From contig JAACJM010000085.1 of NCBI GenBank assembly GCA_013368315.1, positions 186,001 through 250,000 on the forward strand: a stretch of DNA of 64,000 bases. Direction: 5' to 3'. The notes beneath the pieces were generated by a model. That model had not been told where the DNA came from. It did no database searches and saw only the letters and a program-made list of their open reading frames with translations. Source of the stretch: Tetrapyrgos nigripes. Lineage: Eukaryota > Basidiomycota > Agaricomycetes > Agaricales > Campanellaceae. The position numbers were made by a program, and so were the translations under genes. Shown here piece by piece: positions 1 to 11,688 of the stretch. The stretch's first letter is position 1. The number at the start of each line of letters is the position of its first letter.

Positions 1-505
1 TGAGGCTTTTGAAAGCAGCTGCAGACGATCCAGAAGATAGAGAAGCCTGCATCGAAGAAAGCTTGAAATTAGGTTATTTGATTGGGGGTGAAAATCAGGT
101 GTGTACCGAGGCCGCTTTGCTCTGCTCTGAAGTACAATCTGGTTAATAGATCGTCCACAGGCTATGTTAGATGCTCATGTCGACTCGATGACCCTCCTTG
201 CAACACCTTTCAAAGCTTTTACGCCTCAACCCGTTTCATTTGGACCTGGGTCTGAATGGGAAGCCATAACGAAGAGGATCCGGGAGTATATACCTGTTAT
301 GCTGAATAACAGGCTCACTCCGCCCCCAAAGGAGACTTATAGTTTGAACAGGTGAAAATATCGTCCTCACAAGCTGCTACGTGTCACTGACCGTTTTTTT
401 AGGAAATTGAGTGGTGCGTTTCTGTTGGCGTCTCGACTTCGGGCAGCTGTAGATACGAAGGCTATTTGGGATTCCGTTACCGAAAAGTATGCTTTCGACG
501 ACTAA
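1..505 (+). CDS. COQ8: COQ8/ADCK (ABC1) atypical kinase, C-terminal part
   Basis: Only the last three exons are in the window: about 1-98, 161-351 and 403-505 (TAA at 503-505). The 5' part lies upstream. The spliced frame reads through ESLKLGYLIGGEN, then MLDAHVDSM, then IPVMLNNRLTPPPKETYSLN, then RKLSGAFLLASRLRA. The block IPVMLxxRLxPPPxETYSLxRKxxGxFLxxxxL is the characteristic C-terminus of COQ8A/COQ8B/yeast Coq8, the mitochondrial UbiB-family protein needed for coenzyme Q biosynthesis. Introns have GT...AG ends. The kinase-like core cannot be inspected here. The gene converges on the laminarinase gene, with about 270 bp between the stops and nothing recognisable there. Confidence 0.85.
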
Positions 506-777
506 TTGTAGTGTACATACAGCTCTATTCACTGCTATATTTTTCGAAAGTTTTGGAGACGTTGGGAGCTCTTCGTTCGCAACACTGCCATATCTGAGTA
601 TGCGACCACCATTTTGGACATGCCACAACCTTAACCCTTGGCATCATCAGCACTATGCAGTGTCAGATTTATTATAAGGATATTTACAAGGGTATAAGTA
701 ATTTGTATAAAGCCTGATTCCATAAAACTCCCTAAAGGATAAGACCGAAACTTATAACTTGATTTACAATGACCAGC

Positions 778-2344
778 TCAAGCATAGACCTTGACGAACG
801 AAAAGTCGAAGAATGCGTTACTGAAGGCCCCTGGGTTGTTGTTGACAAAGTCTAAGAGGAAGTCGTGACTCAATTTCCAGTCGGTTGAGATGTGAAGGCA
901 TTTACTTACCTTCGCATGTTCCAGGACATCCTGAAGTGCCGTAGACTGTGCCTAAATTTGAAAATCAAGTCAGCCCACCTGTTAGCAAGAGAGAAGTAGC
1001 AAGAAACGAGCCTGCCCACTGTCCGCCTGAGAAAGGGGAATGTCAATGCGATTCCCAGCAATACCGCAGAAGATGTTACTCACAGAAAGTCACTGTAATT
1101 CAAGGCAAAGGATTTAACATCATATTAGTTTGTGAAAAGTAATGAAGGTCAAGTTGCTTACAATTAATGATAATGTGGTGTTGGGTGAATTTAGACGCTA
1201 TGTCGCAAGAGGTGTTAGGAAATAGTGCTGTTGGCCTACCCTGTTGAGAGTAATTTCAGTCAGATGTCGGAAGCCTACTAGAAGGAAAGCAAAAGCAAAA
1301 AACTTGCCCAGTTGTCCGTATTGACGCTCTCAGAACCATCCCTCACCCCTGCGGGCACATTGGGATCTGTACGCTCCCAGAACCAGATCTTGATGAATGT
1401 GTTCGTTCTCTCGACAGCGAACCTATATAACCATAATCAGACCCTGCAAAGACCGCATATGCATCCAAAACGCACCATCCTCCGCCATTGGCATTGAATG
1501 CCGGACCAAAGCTCCTCAAAGCATTGGTAAAGCTCACGGTACATCCAGTATTGCCATTGACCGCAGTGTTGCAATCATTCGCCATAGCAGTTCCCGCCAT
1601 ATCTCGGCTCGCAGGCATGGTGCATCCTGATGTAACACGATAACGGTTGCAACAGAAAGATGAGATTGTGCCTCGTAAATGAACATGAATGCGCTTACCC
1701 GGAGTGGTGTGTAAGGCAACCTGGTTGACTGCTTGGTTGTTGACGCCCTCAACGATATCCACTTCACCCTAATAGTACCATGTGGTTATTATGAGCACGG
1801 CGTCGATAAAGCGCTGATAAAGGTCAAGTTTTACGCACTGGTCCTGGCCAAGGTTCGGCATAACTCCATACGGCGGGCCAACTAAAAAACATAGCATGGA
1901 TGGACGGAGAGACTCAAAGCAGATTGAAACGTACGTTCCACATCCTTCAGGCATGTGATTGATATTGTATCTGCGAGGTCAAGATTAGGACATCAGTTGC
2001 TACATGGCAATGATGAAAACTCACATCTGAACACCAGGCCCGTACAGAGAATTTGACTGCATTCTGAAGGAGTTTCGTCCAGGACCACCCGGATTTAGAA
2101 CAGTAGTGGAGTCTGCGCGAGCAACAAAGCGATCTCCGTTCACTTGGAGAAGACCCAAGCTAGAAGCAGTTGCACCGTCGACATAATTGACGCGTCCAAC
2201 GGTAGGGTCTGGAATAGCTTGCAAAGTGAATTTGTTTAGGAATTCTTGACCGACAATGCTGTCGATTTGGCTGTAAGTCGCACACCATACGCCGATGGCT
2301 GGAGCTGCGAGCAGTAGTGCCAAAAGCCGAGGGAAAGATGGCAT
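778..2344 (-). CDS. Secreted GH16 endo-1,3(4)-beta-glucanase (laminarinase type)
   Basis: Spliced by hand into 11 exons (minus): 2344-2025, 1970-1935, 1881-1839, 1768-1699, 1626-1476, 1422-1308, 1240-1162, 1092-1084, 1026-1012, 951-910, 851-778. This gives 954 nt, 317 aa, with no frame break. A signal peptide (LLALLLAAPAIGVWCA) precedes the fold. The catalytic GH16 motif is GEVDIVEG (E-x-D-x-x-E). Flanking signatures HMPEGCGTWPA, SGCTMPAS-like, NTDNWGRP, CDIASKF and the end DFVNNNPGAF...VKVYA match Phanerochaete Lam16A-like enzymes, which cleave beta-1,3(4)-glucan outside the cell. Length is normal for the family. Odd features: an exon of 9 nt, one of 15 nt, and two introns starting GC. The start is the ATG at 2344; a TATA-like box lies about 65 bp upstream. 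Confidence 0.9.
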
Positions 2345-2405
2345 CAAAAATGAGGAGACGAAGACAAAGGAAAGGATGGGTTGAAAAGCCAGAGAGCATG
2401 AAAGA

Positions 2406-2416
2406 CTTTTTTATAA
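2406..2416 (-). promoter_or_regulatory. TATA-like box of the laminarinase gene
   Basis: On the minus strand the sequence reads TTATAAAAAA, about 62-72 bp upstream of the ATG at 2344. That is the usual distance for a fungal TATA element. It is assigned by position and sequence only. Confidence 0.45.
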
Positions 2417-3321
2417 GAACGCTAAACAAACGGATAATCCTTGGGTAATCCAGTGGTATCCATGGTTGTACAGAGCTGGACGACCACAAGTGTCAAAATC
2501 AGAATTTTCATGTGCTGCAGAGAATATTACGACAAAAATTCATGTGCTGCGGGTGTACGGGCACTATGTCGCTCATTATCGGATTTAAAGACCAAGGACT
2601 GTACACGACTCATGCGTAGCAATGTGAATATCACAGCATGCGAAGCAACGAATCTTGTGCAAAAAATGAATAAACATACGGATCTTTAATTCGCCCAATC
2701 GGTGAATGACAATAGCTGCTGACTTGGAGCAGCGTGTGCATCCTTAGATTCTTGAATCATCTTGAGAGTGCATTTATAGTAAAACAAAGCTCGTGTCGTG
2801 TCCAAGACGGATTAGCTCCATTTGCTGTCTGAGGACGGGTGTCTGAGTTGTTTGAGAGCAGAATTGCATAGCATCACTGGACGGCGCGAAGTAGGTAAGA
2901 ATCTTGGATGATACGGTTGCAGTCAACGGAGAACTAAGCAGCCTTGTTGTCCGTGCCTGTGCAGAGCAGAGAAAGAGATCAGGAACGTTTGAAGACGCAC
3001 GGAACTTCGCAGTTGTCGTCCACCACCCCACCCCACTGGCATGAGGTCGTGAGAGCGCTATATAGGACATGTGGTGAAGCATTTTGTTGTCCTTACACGC
3101 TCTGAGCTCACCCTGTTCTGTAATTGCGATTGTAATGCGCATTAGAAACTTGGATGGGATTGCTGGTTCTGCGTGTTTCTGGGACCAAGTAGGCAATGAG
3201 CATCGAGGTATATGGAATGGTGAGAGTAGGTGTGAACACATGATATCCTTTTCGAGCTTTTCGGTTTTCCGAATGTCCACCTCCAAAATAAAACATTCTG
3301 CAAGTAATACATCGACTTGCA
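2417..3321. other. Intergenic region between divergent genes
   Basis: About 0.9 kb between the divergent laminarinase and maleylacetate reductase genes. It should hold both promoters. A minus-strand open frame of about 155 codons (ATG at 3241, stop at 2774) crosses it, but shows no family motif and no clear introns, so it is not called as a gene. Confidence 0.4.
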
Positions 3322-4499
3322 ATGAAGCCCTTCGTTTATAACGCCCTCCCTGCTCGCGTTATCTTTGGTGGTACGTTATCTCAACTAGCCCAGGAGGTGA
3401 AGAGATTAGGCTGCTCCAAAGCCCTCATCCTTACCACGCCTCAGCAAATCAAAGAGGGCGAAGATGCTCGTGCTCATCTTAGGGAGCTTGCAGTCGGCGT
3501 TTGCAATGATGCAACGATGCACACACCCACCCACGTCACCAACTCTGCCGTCGAGCTTGCCAATAAGCTAGCTTGTGATTGCCTAGTAGCCATTGGAGGC
3601 GGGAGTACTACAGGTCTAGCGAAAGCGATCGCCCTGCGTACAGATCTCCCTCAAATTGTCGTTCCAACAACATATGCTGGCTCAGAGGTCTGTCATGATT
3701 TTTGTCTTACGCGTCATATCTGAGTTATCGTCCTTGCAGGCGACTCCCATTATCGGTCAGACCGAGAACGGTCAAAAGACAACGCAGAAGACCCTCAAAG
3801 TCCTCCCGGAAGTTATCCTCTACGATGTCTCTCTCACTCTCACTCTTCCTCCACAAATGACAATCACTTCTGGCTTCAATGCCATCGCACACGCCGTGGA
3901 GGCGCTTTATAGCCCAGAATCCAATCCTATAATCGACAGTCTCGCTGAACAAGGGATTTCCAGCATTGCGCGCTCTCTCCCAAGGATAATCAAATCCCCA
4001 AATGACACCGACGCTCGCAGTGACGCCCTGTTCGGTGCCTGGGCATGTGGAACTTGCCTAGGCGCAGTCGGTATGGCCCTTCATCATAAACTTTGTCATA
4101 CTCTTGGTAGGTTACTGATTTCAAGCTGTTGCTCAGAGAGTGCGATAAACGTTTCACTTTTCAGGTGGTTCGTTCAACCTACCACATGCCGAAACGCATA
4201 CCATTATTCTTCCTCACGCAATGGCTTACAACGCACCTTATGCGCCGGAGGCCATGGCTAAGATTTCTCGTGCATTGGGAACAGAGACGGTTGGCAAGTC
4301 CGCCGCACAAGAAATCTTTGATCTGGCCAAATTGTTGGGTGCCCCAATCTCTCTGAAGGAGCTTGGTTTGCGTGAGGAAGATCTGGACCGTGCAGCGGAT
4401 ATTGCTGCAGGAAATCCATATCCCAACCCAGCGGCTTTAGAACGAGACAAGCTGAGGAAGCTTTTGGGCAATGCTTGGGCCGGAAACAGACCCGAGTGA
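3322..4499 (+). CDS. Maleylacetate reductase (iron-containing alcohol dehydrogenase family)
   Basis: Three exons: 3322-3687, 3740-4106, 4165-4499. The protein starts MKPFVYNALPARVIFGG. It carries the dinucleotide-binding GGGSTTGLAKA and the PTTYAGSE motif that separates maleylacetate reductases from other iron-type alcohol dehydrogenases. Next come LPPQMTITSGFNAIAHAVEA (metal/substrate region), HHKLCHTLGG, NLPHAETHTIILPHAMAYN and YPNPAALERDKLRKLL near the end. Family knowledge: it reduces maleylacetate to 3-oxoadipate with NAD(P)H in the hydroxyquinol branch of aromatic degradation. No hydroxyquinol dioxygenase lies beside it. An open frame continues past the stop in another phase (to 4671), so a longer spliced form is possible. 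Both introns are GT-AG and the frame is intact. Confidence 0.88.
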
Positions 4500-4720
4500 G
4501 ACATTTAAGGAGTTGCCTTGGAAACCGGAACGTATATACGAGAGTAACACCGAAATGTACTTGACTACTGAAAGCGAAGAAATGTTTCGCATGAATCGGT
4601 GGCAGGGAGGCAAGTGGTACAGAGCGCCGATCCAAATTCCTGAGGCTGAAGGAAGCGTGCAATTAGATTGAATTTACTTGGATATGTTAACATTTCTATC
4701 GAGAAGGGGAATTTCTGCCC

Positions 4721-6378
4721 TCATAGCGGTCTAACATAGAGTCTGAAATCCCCAAATCCTGTAGAAATGCGATAAACAATAATTGCAAGTCCCAAAGTAT
4801 GTGTGCTTACCGTTGGAGCAAATGGCCAGTTCATGAAGGCCTGGACGATGTGATTCCAGTCCTGTACATTCAGTGAACGAACCGTCTTTTTCAGATCTAC
4901 CTGGCTCTCTAACTCGGGCAAGAGACTTTGGGCACCAGGACCGAGACCCCTGTAGAATCATCAGCTCTGCACTGCAATTTATGGAACAATGGACGTACGG
5001 AATAGCACGTCCAACTGCAGTCGCCTTCTGGACGAAGAGTCGCCTCACGCAGTAGTCCCAAATGTCGAGAGTGCCGGGCTTGATCAACTGTTTGTCATTA
5101 GAACGATAGTTATGGGGAATCGTGTATGAAAACTTGCCTGATTTTCTGAAGGAACTATACTGACTGCCCTGAAAGGGTTTCCAGCTTTCCTGTTATTCCC
5201 TTTCCTAACATCTGCCTCTAAGGTGTATTTACGGAACAAAATGGGGTGGAAGTGATTTGGGTAAGGCTGAAGTTCATCAAATAGCAGAGAGTTAAGTTCA
5301 GATGTGCATTCCGAAACGACACTAAGTTTGCATCGCATGATTTTGTCACCTGCCGGGGCTGTTATCCGCTAGGAGAAGATATGAACAACAAACTGAAGGA
5401 AGGAGATGCGCTATTTTACCTGCCATACGTAGTCACTGAGCAAGAAATTTAGCTTAACGCGCCCATATTTGAAGAGCCAATGGCGGTCTGGCATGAGACG
5501 TAGGTATTGAGACACAAGTTGTTCCCCGTGAACATTAATTGGCAGATGGCTAACAAATTGGAGTTTGGGATGTACTGCGTTAATGGTTAGCAGGTTGCTG
5601 CACAAACATGCGAAAAGCCTCACCTCCTCCATCCCAAGGGACTTCTTCAACATGATCTAACAGGCCCATCTCTTGGATTGAATCGAAACTACTCCATTCG
5701 ATACCTGATAACGGAATGACCTTGACTCGTGAATCCAATTGTTCCAAAGGCTAAACCCGTAGATGAAAATTAGCAAAGCGAGACGATACATATAGCTGAC
5801 GTCCACCTTCAGAAAGGGAAGATATGTCTTGTTGTCTTCCAGCACTATGATCCGCTCAACTCTAGTCTTTGGTAACTTCATGAGAGCACGGGTAAGCTGC
5901 CCAGGACCTGGATTGAGTTGGTGAACCAAGCTAATTAGGTCTACAAGTGCAAGGCATACGCACCAGGAAACGCTTCAATGACTGTCGCCGCCTTCCGGCC
6001 CCTTGGGATGAATTGTTTGGCTACTAAGTCTGCAGTTTCGGGATTTGCTATTGCGACGCGTTCATTCGTAGCGACATTGAATATATGCCTCCATAGACGG
6101 TGTGGGGGAAGATTGGAGGGGTCCTGCAGAAATTCCTCATAGACCTGTTGGAAATCTGGACTAGGTCCCAGCTTCTTCGGAAGATTTCGAGCGGGTTTTG
6201 TTGAGTATTCGGGATCCGCAACCTTGGTTTGGGCAGGTGTTTTGTCAGAGTAGAAACGAGGCAGGGAGGTGGATAAGTTACGAGGTGTACAGGAGAGTGA
6301 GATGGAGCAATGCTTAGGTGAAAGGACACGGGTCCGACTGGCAGAAAGACATCTGTACGATGTCTTTAGGAAAGGCAT
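4721..6378 (-). CDS. Mitochondrial transcription factor MTF1/TFB-like (rRNA adenine dimethylase family)
   Basis: Multi-exon minus gene; exon 1 is 6378-5964 and the stop is at 4721-4723. The N-terminus is rich in Ser, Arg and Thr without acidic residues, like a mitochondrial targeting sequence. The SAM-fold motif is EAFPGPGQLTRALMKLP, spliced across the first intron, followed by VERIIVLEDNKTYLPFL. Later blocks are KLQFVSHLPINVHGEQLVSQ, FKYGRVKLNFLLSDYVWQ, KPGTLDIWDYCVRRLFVQKA and LNVQDWNHIVQAFMNWPFAPT. This order matches fungal MTF1/mtTFB proteins, which derive from KsgA-type rRNA dimethyltransferases and help mitochondrial RNA polymerase open promoters. Whether it still methylates rRNA cannot be judged. 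It lies 51 bp downstream of the gamma-tubulin gene on the same strand. Confidence 0.72.
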
Positions 6379-6429
6379 CCAAAAACAACTTTACGCTTAG
6401 TCAGCTACTACTAATACAAATATTCAAAC

Positions 6430-9400
6430 TTAATTCCGTTGGTAGTACCACCAATTACCCAGATCCAATCGTACAAGTAAATGCGGTAAAGCCTCTGTGC
6501 CTCCAACGGGTCGATGTTCGTCGTAAAGACCCGCTGCTCGTGGTACTTCCACCAGTGCTCTCAATGACACATTCTTGTCTATTGCTCCTTGCAAAAGTTT
6601 GATCTGCAGATAAAGCTCAGCCGCACAGCTCGTAAGTGAACAAAGACAAATCTCACCAGATTCGCCACCTTCTTTCGGAATTGCCGATACATATTATCCA
6701 ACAATGGTGCAGCTTGATACTCTTCTACCCGACCGCGATAGAGTTCTCCTGCCAGCACAGAAAAATCCAGCACGATTTGCATCGCGTCTCTCAGAAGCGT
6801 TGCTCCTACACGTTGACTGGCTCTCTGCAGGCAAGCAGTGAGCATGTCATTCAGCACCTTTGAATGCACACCGGCCAGCGAAAAGATGTCAGAAAATCGA
6901 AAATGAGTCTCATTTTTGTCTGCTACAGTGCGAAGACTAGCCAGGAACGGGTCAAAGTTCCCCCCGATTGCGGTATCATAGACATATTCCGAAAAATTTG
7001 TGATGAAAGACTGCGCCGCAAAACGGAATTGCAAGAAGAGTTTGCGGGAGGATGCCAAAGTTTGGAAGATAGGTTTGTCTGATGAGATAGCCATGCGGAA
7101 GACTGCGTGAAGAGCATGTTCGACTACCTCTCATTCAGTAACTACAATGATCACAAAAATTCCATCCACTCACCCCTCAGTATCCTTAGCAGAAGAGTAA
7201 ACATCCGCTGATATTTAGACAAAATGTCTGGAGTGATGACTACTTCCAGTGGATGTGGAGGTCTGTAATCCATGTACAGGAAATCTAGTGCCCTGGAAGA
7301 CGGTCAGATCGAAGAAAGGCGGGATCTTTGAGAAACACTAACTCGACAGCTTCCGGTAAATCATGTCAGAATCGTTTTCGCATAAGAAGGGCAGAAAATT
7401 ACTTACAAAGAGGACTCATCCATCTGCTTTGCTCTTTTTCATCAGGCATATCTCTAATCGCAAAACCCAGTCTGTTCTCCACTTCATCCAAATCCTTACT
7501 TGTCTCCTCGACGGGTCCCATCTCCACAAACGAATCCACGATGACGGTACGAAGGAAGAAGCTCAAGTCGGTATCCACAGGTGGCCAGGTCTCTTTGTCC
7601 AACAACGCCGGTGCCAGACCTACTGGCCAGGGTTTGTTCGAATTATTACTACCTTGGACCGGATTTCGTCTCAGTTCCCTCAAGGTGAACCACTGGCCAG
7701 GGGAATGTTGAGCAAATTCTGACACAAAGGTGTCAGAATCGGAAAATAGCGCCACAGAGAGGCGCCTTTTGAAAGAAGGGGATAGGAGAAGAATATATGA
7801 GCCCATCAGTTGCACGTGCGAGTAGACGTCTTGAGGAGGTGGAAGGGAAAGGTACAGGGAGAGTAGGGTTCCAGAAAGAGCCCTACAATGGTGGAGAAGA
7901 GGTTGAAAAACCAAAGAAGATAAATGGGCTAGTGTTGGAGTGACCGAAGGGAGCTCTTCGGGAAAAGTACGGATGAAACGTTGTAACTCTGCTTCAGCTC
8001 CACCTGTATAGACAGCATCGAAACAAGACTGTCCAATCTGGGAACCTGGTTCGAGGTCAAATATATGGAAGCCAGCCAATTCAGGCTTGTATCGAGATGA
8101 TGCAATTCCAGGAACAGTGGGATCCAGTGTAGCATCTTTTAGGTGGCCAACGCAATTCTCGAAGGATGGGTCGCCCCTGAGAGCAGAAAAAACCTCGTCT
8201 GTTGTCCAAAACCATTTGACACGACAATGGTCAGAGTTGGCAGAAATCTTTGCAAAAGAATGGTCGGGCTGGGCTGCTTGGAGAAGCACCAGTGATTTGC
8301 GGGCTATGGGCAGCGCCTGAACCAGCTCTGGAGGAAAGAAAGCCGGAAATTCCTCATTGTTTTGATTCTTGTCTTCGTCTAAATTCTCCTCTGTAGATCT
8401 AGGGTGTCTGTGAGCACCGAATCCGACAGAAATAGATACTTGTTCAAAGTAGTCGCGAGATGTTGTTGTTAGTATGAATGCTAGCATGGCAATGACGATG
8501 GACGAAGACTGTCTTTCGATGTAGGTACTGAGTTCATTGTATATGAGTGAAAGCAGATCCTTGGGTGGCGATGGTACGGAAACATAATCCTTTGGTGACA
8601 TAGACTCTTCCTATAGATCAATTGAGACGTGGAAAACAACGAAGGAATCCAGAGGACTGACTCGTTTACAGAGTTTAGCTAGGGCACTCAGTATACTCTC
8701 GTATTGACTGTGCTGCATCAATATCGTAGACAATGTCCAGTTGGCGGCGGACAGCTGATTTTCAGAAGGCGGACAAGCAGCCAGAGAATGGCGAAGCGAG
8801 ATCAAACACGTAGAAAGTGCATGGGCAAAAGCATGCATAGTAGCATTGTTGTGTGCCTTCCTGCAAAGAAATGAAGTTCGGACAGAGATCTGCACAAAAA
8901 GTACATACAAGGATCGGGTGTCATCTACCACCTTTTCAAGACGACGAAGAGAGGTGCCGATGGAGAGAAATCGCGACATGATACTGTAGACATGCTTAGT
9001 CCTTGGAGTTGAGATTGAGGATAGAGCAAATACCTGCTACTGATAACTTCATCTTTGCCATCTACAAGGAGAACTCTTTGACATTCTTTGGTAGACACAG
9101 AGTCGACAAATCTCTCAGATATTGGATCCCATTTGTGTAAGAAAGAGGATGTTCCAAGGACGATCAATTTCATACTACGAAGGAGATGATCGAGAGTGAT
9201 ATACTCCACAAAGACACCTGGTTGCTGTATCCGTGGTTGCACACTGCAACAATGAAGACCATGAAACAGGTTTTGTAACTGTGCTTGAGGGTACTCACTA
9301 ATGTCTGGCTGCGGCAAACATCATACTGTCTTGTTCTGACAGTAGAGCTCCCGGCGACGCTGGCTGTGGCCGAGATGAACGCAAGGCATCCCAAGACAAG

Positions 9401-9789
9401 ATTCGGCTCTAGAACGGTGTCAGACGCGATAATGACGCGAATACCGACAGACGTACGCGACCCAAAATGTTGTGTTTCTGAATTGCATCAATCCACAATG
9501 AATCGGTTCTTCTGGGTGGAGAGGGGGGTTCGAGGAGGAGAGTGAGTTCTGGAGGCAGATCATTGAGCTGAGCAACGCGGTTGTTAGAAGCCTGCTCCCA
9601 TTTCAGGGTGTCGAGAATAGGATCCTGGGGTTTGTCTGAAAGAGCAGGAATGAAAAAGTTTGATCCAAAGGAAGGGAGTTCCTGCAGGACATCTTCAGCT
9701 TGGAACTCGGAGTCGGAGAGCATCGCGATGGAACACGTGCCGAGGCGGTCTTTGACGCGCACTGACGTTCTTCCGACAACGTTTGTCAT
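6430..9789 (-). CDS. Gamma-tubulin complex component (Spc97/Spc98 family, GCP5/6-like)
   Basis: Many-exon minus gene starting at the ATG at 9789 (MTNVVGRTSVRVKDRLGTC) and ending at TAA 6430-6432. The C-terminal half carries Spc97/Spc98 signatures: LDFLYMDYRPPHPLEVVITP, LSKYQRMFTLLLRILR, VEHALHAVFRMAI and a terminal helical segment through VGATLLRDAMQIVLDFSVLA. Upstream exons contain long helical segments (SLIYNELSTYIERQSSSI; TKECQRVLLVDGKDEVISS). Family proteins build gamma-tubulin ring complexes that nucleate microtubules at spindle pole bodies. The GCP5/6 label is inferred from length and divergence and could be wrong. It shares a 105-bp divergent promoter with the kinase gene at 9895. Confidence 0.72.
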
Positions 9790-9894
9790 GTCATTGAGAA
9801 GTTCTGATCGTTGGAGCTGGCAGAATCAGCCTTGTCTATTTCTTATTCTCCTACCACACCCTACCCACATTCCTTTCACAACACACTCCTTACC

Positions 9895-11382
9895 ATGACC
9901 GAAACGGAATCTCAACAGCGTCTGTTGATATGTTTGTCCCAGCTCGTCTTACTCAAACTACTCAGTACCGGAAAGGCCAGCAAAGTTTTCTTAGCCAAGG
10001 ACCTGGTCTCAAACCACTATCTCGCCCTCAAAGTCATACCGAAAGAGCGTGGCACAAACGTCTCCGTATCCAATGTCATTGCGGAACAGGCCATCTTGCG
10101 TCAACTCACTGAACAAGACGATTCATTTTGTCTTCCGGCTTTGGCCACTTGGCATGATTCTGCTAATTTTTATCTTGCTACTGTGAGCAGTCCCATCAAT
10201 CTGCGTCCATGATATATTCTCATCTCGCCCATAGCAATATCTTCCAGGTGGAGATATGGCTGTAGAACTCATGAAATGTCGTATCTTTCAGGAGGAAAGA
10301 GCTCGTGTATACATGGCTGAACTCGTTAGCTACTTGATTAGCTCAGTTGCATTTGTTCTAATTTTCTCCATAGGTCGTTGTTCTCGAACGACTGCATTCG
10401 CAAGACATTATCCATCGTGATCTGAAGCCTTCCAACATTCTGTTCGACTCTACCGGTCATCTCGTCCTTGCAGACTTTGGTATCTCTAGGCGCTTCGCAA
10501 GGCAACACGTTGAAATGGCCAATCAAGAACCCTTCATTCAAGCCCCTGCCTCCTTCAAGTGCTCTACGCAAGACTGTGGGACGCCCTTGTTCATGTCTCC
10601 CGAACAGCACAGAGGTGACAACTATTCCTTCGAAGTCGATTATTGGGCCGCAGGAGTGATACTGTATCGTATGTTGACAGGAAGGGTAAGCTCTGAGAAG
10701 CTCTGTCTGCCGTTCGTTGACTCGGTCCTTTTTGTAGATGCCCTTTGGGAACAATGTTTCGCGAAAGCGCGATATTGCGAAGAGCGTGATTAACGACCAG
10801 CTTTTTCTGGATGACTTGCCCAATATCTCTTCATCCGCCAAAGATTTCTTGAACAGCTTGTTGGCCAAAGACCCGCGCAACAGGATCTCTCTGCCGGATA
10901 TGAAAACTCATTCTTTCTTCAGAGGAATGTAGGTCAAGTTTTCTCTCATGTATTTCTGTATCTTTTGCTCAAACTTCGTCAGTGATTGGGGTGCAGTCAA
11001 TTCACGCGCACTTGTAGCGCCTTGGACACCTTTTATCCCGCCTATTCCCTCAGATTCACGAACCACAATCACCGTTAACCAGGGCGCGCCGTATCCTCCA
11101 TGGGCTGATCCTTACCCGGACTTTACCTGGCATTCAAACTACCGCATGAATGTCGATGAGAAGATCAAGCAAGTGAAGGACAAAAAATCAAGGACATGCT
11201 GTGGACCATTATTTTCGTGTATTTTCACGCGCAGACAGTCCTCCCTTAAGTCTTCTGTCGCCTCAGACGATCACCTGGAACAGAACGACTCACAAACATA
11301 CTCAAGTTTCGATGAGACGCTGTGCGCATCTCCGCTACCTCCAAAATCTCCTTACCTCGACAAATTGGCCTCCCTGGTTTAG
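9895..11382 (+). CDS. Serine/threonine protein kinase (AGC-like)
   Basis: Five exons: 9895-10182, 10235-10324, 10374-10685, 10738-10928, 10983-11382; 426 aa. All kinase landmarks are present: glycine-loop GKASKVFLAKD, ATP-binding Lys in LALKVIPKE, the hinge QYLPGGDMAVEL (created by splicing exons 1 and 2), catalytic loop IHRDLKPSNIL, DFG in LADFGISRRF, activation segment end GTPLFMSPEQHRG, and VDYWAAGVILYRMLTG. The hinge and the tail after the kinase domain (DWGAVNSRALVAPWTPFIPP) are AGC-like. The last about 90 residues are Ser-rich with a Cys cluster (TCCGPLFSCIF). It is a soluble signalling kinase with unknown substrate. No pathway assignment is made. Confidence 0.88.
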
Positions 11383-11688
11383 ATATGTCCCCTGTGGTAT
11401 TTACTTAGTTTTTCCTATTCATCTTGGGGGCTGGGTTTTGAGTGTAGAGAGAACATGCACGAATGCCGCATGTACGATATCGAATATTGTAGTAGCACTG
11501 TATCTCAGTCGTATAGTCCCCCTGTACCAAACTCAGTTTGTATGTCAGTAGTCCAGATTTGCCCGACAAGAAAGCTCGGGCCATCGCTACAACTCCGGGC
11601 CGACTTGACATGTATGGGTTCATCGTTTTTACCATGAAGACTACACTGCTCGAGAACCATCGATATCACAGTATTCATTCTATCTACC
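11383..11688. other. Spacer between kinase and galactokinase genes
   Basis: About 300 bp holding the kinase 3' UTR and the galactokinase promoter. I see no further gene, repeat or clear TATA box. Confidence 0.5.

Noticed and set aside
2774..3241. 155-codon minus-strand open frame upstream of maleylacetate reductase
   Set aside because: No recognisable domain or hydrophobic pattern; occupies the promoter region of a divergent pair. Kept only as a possibility.
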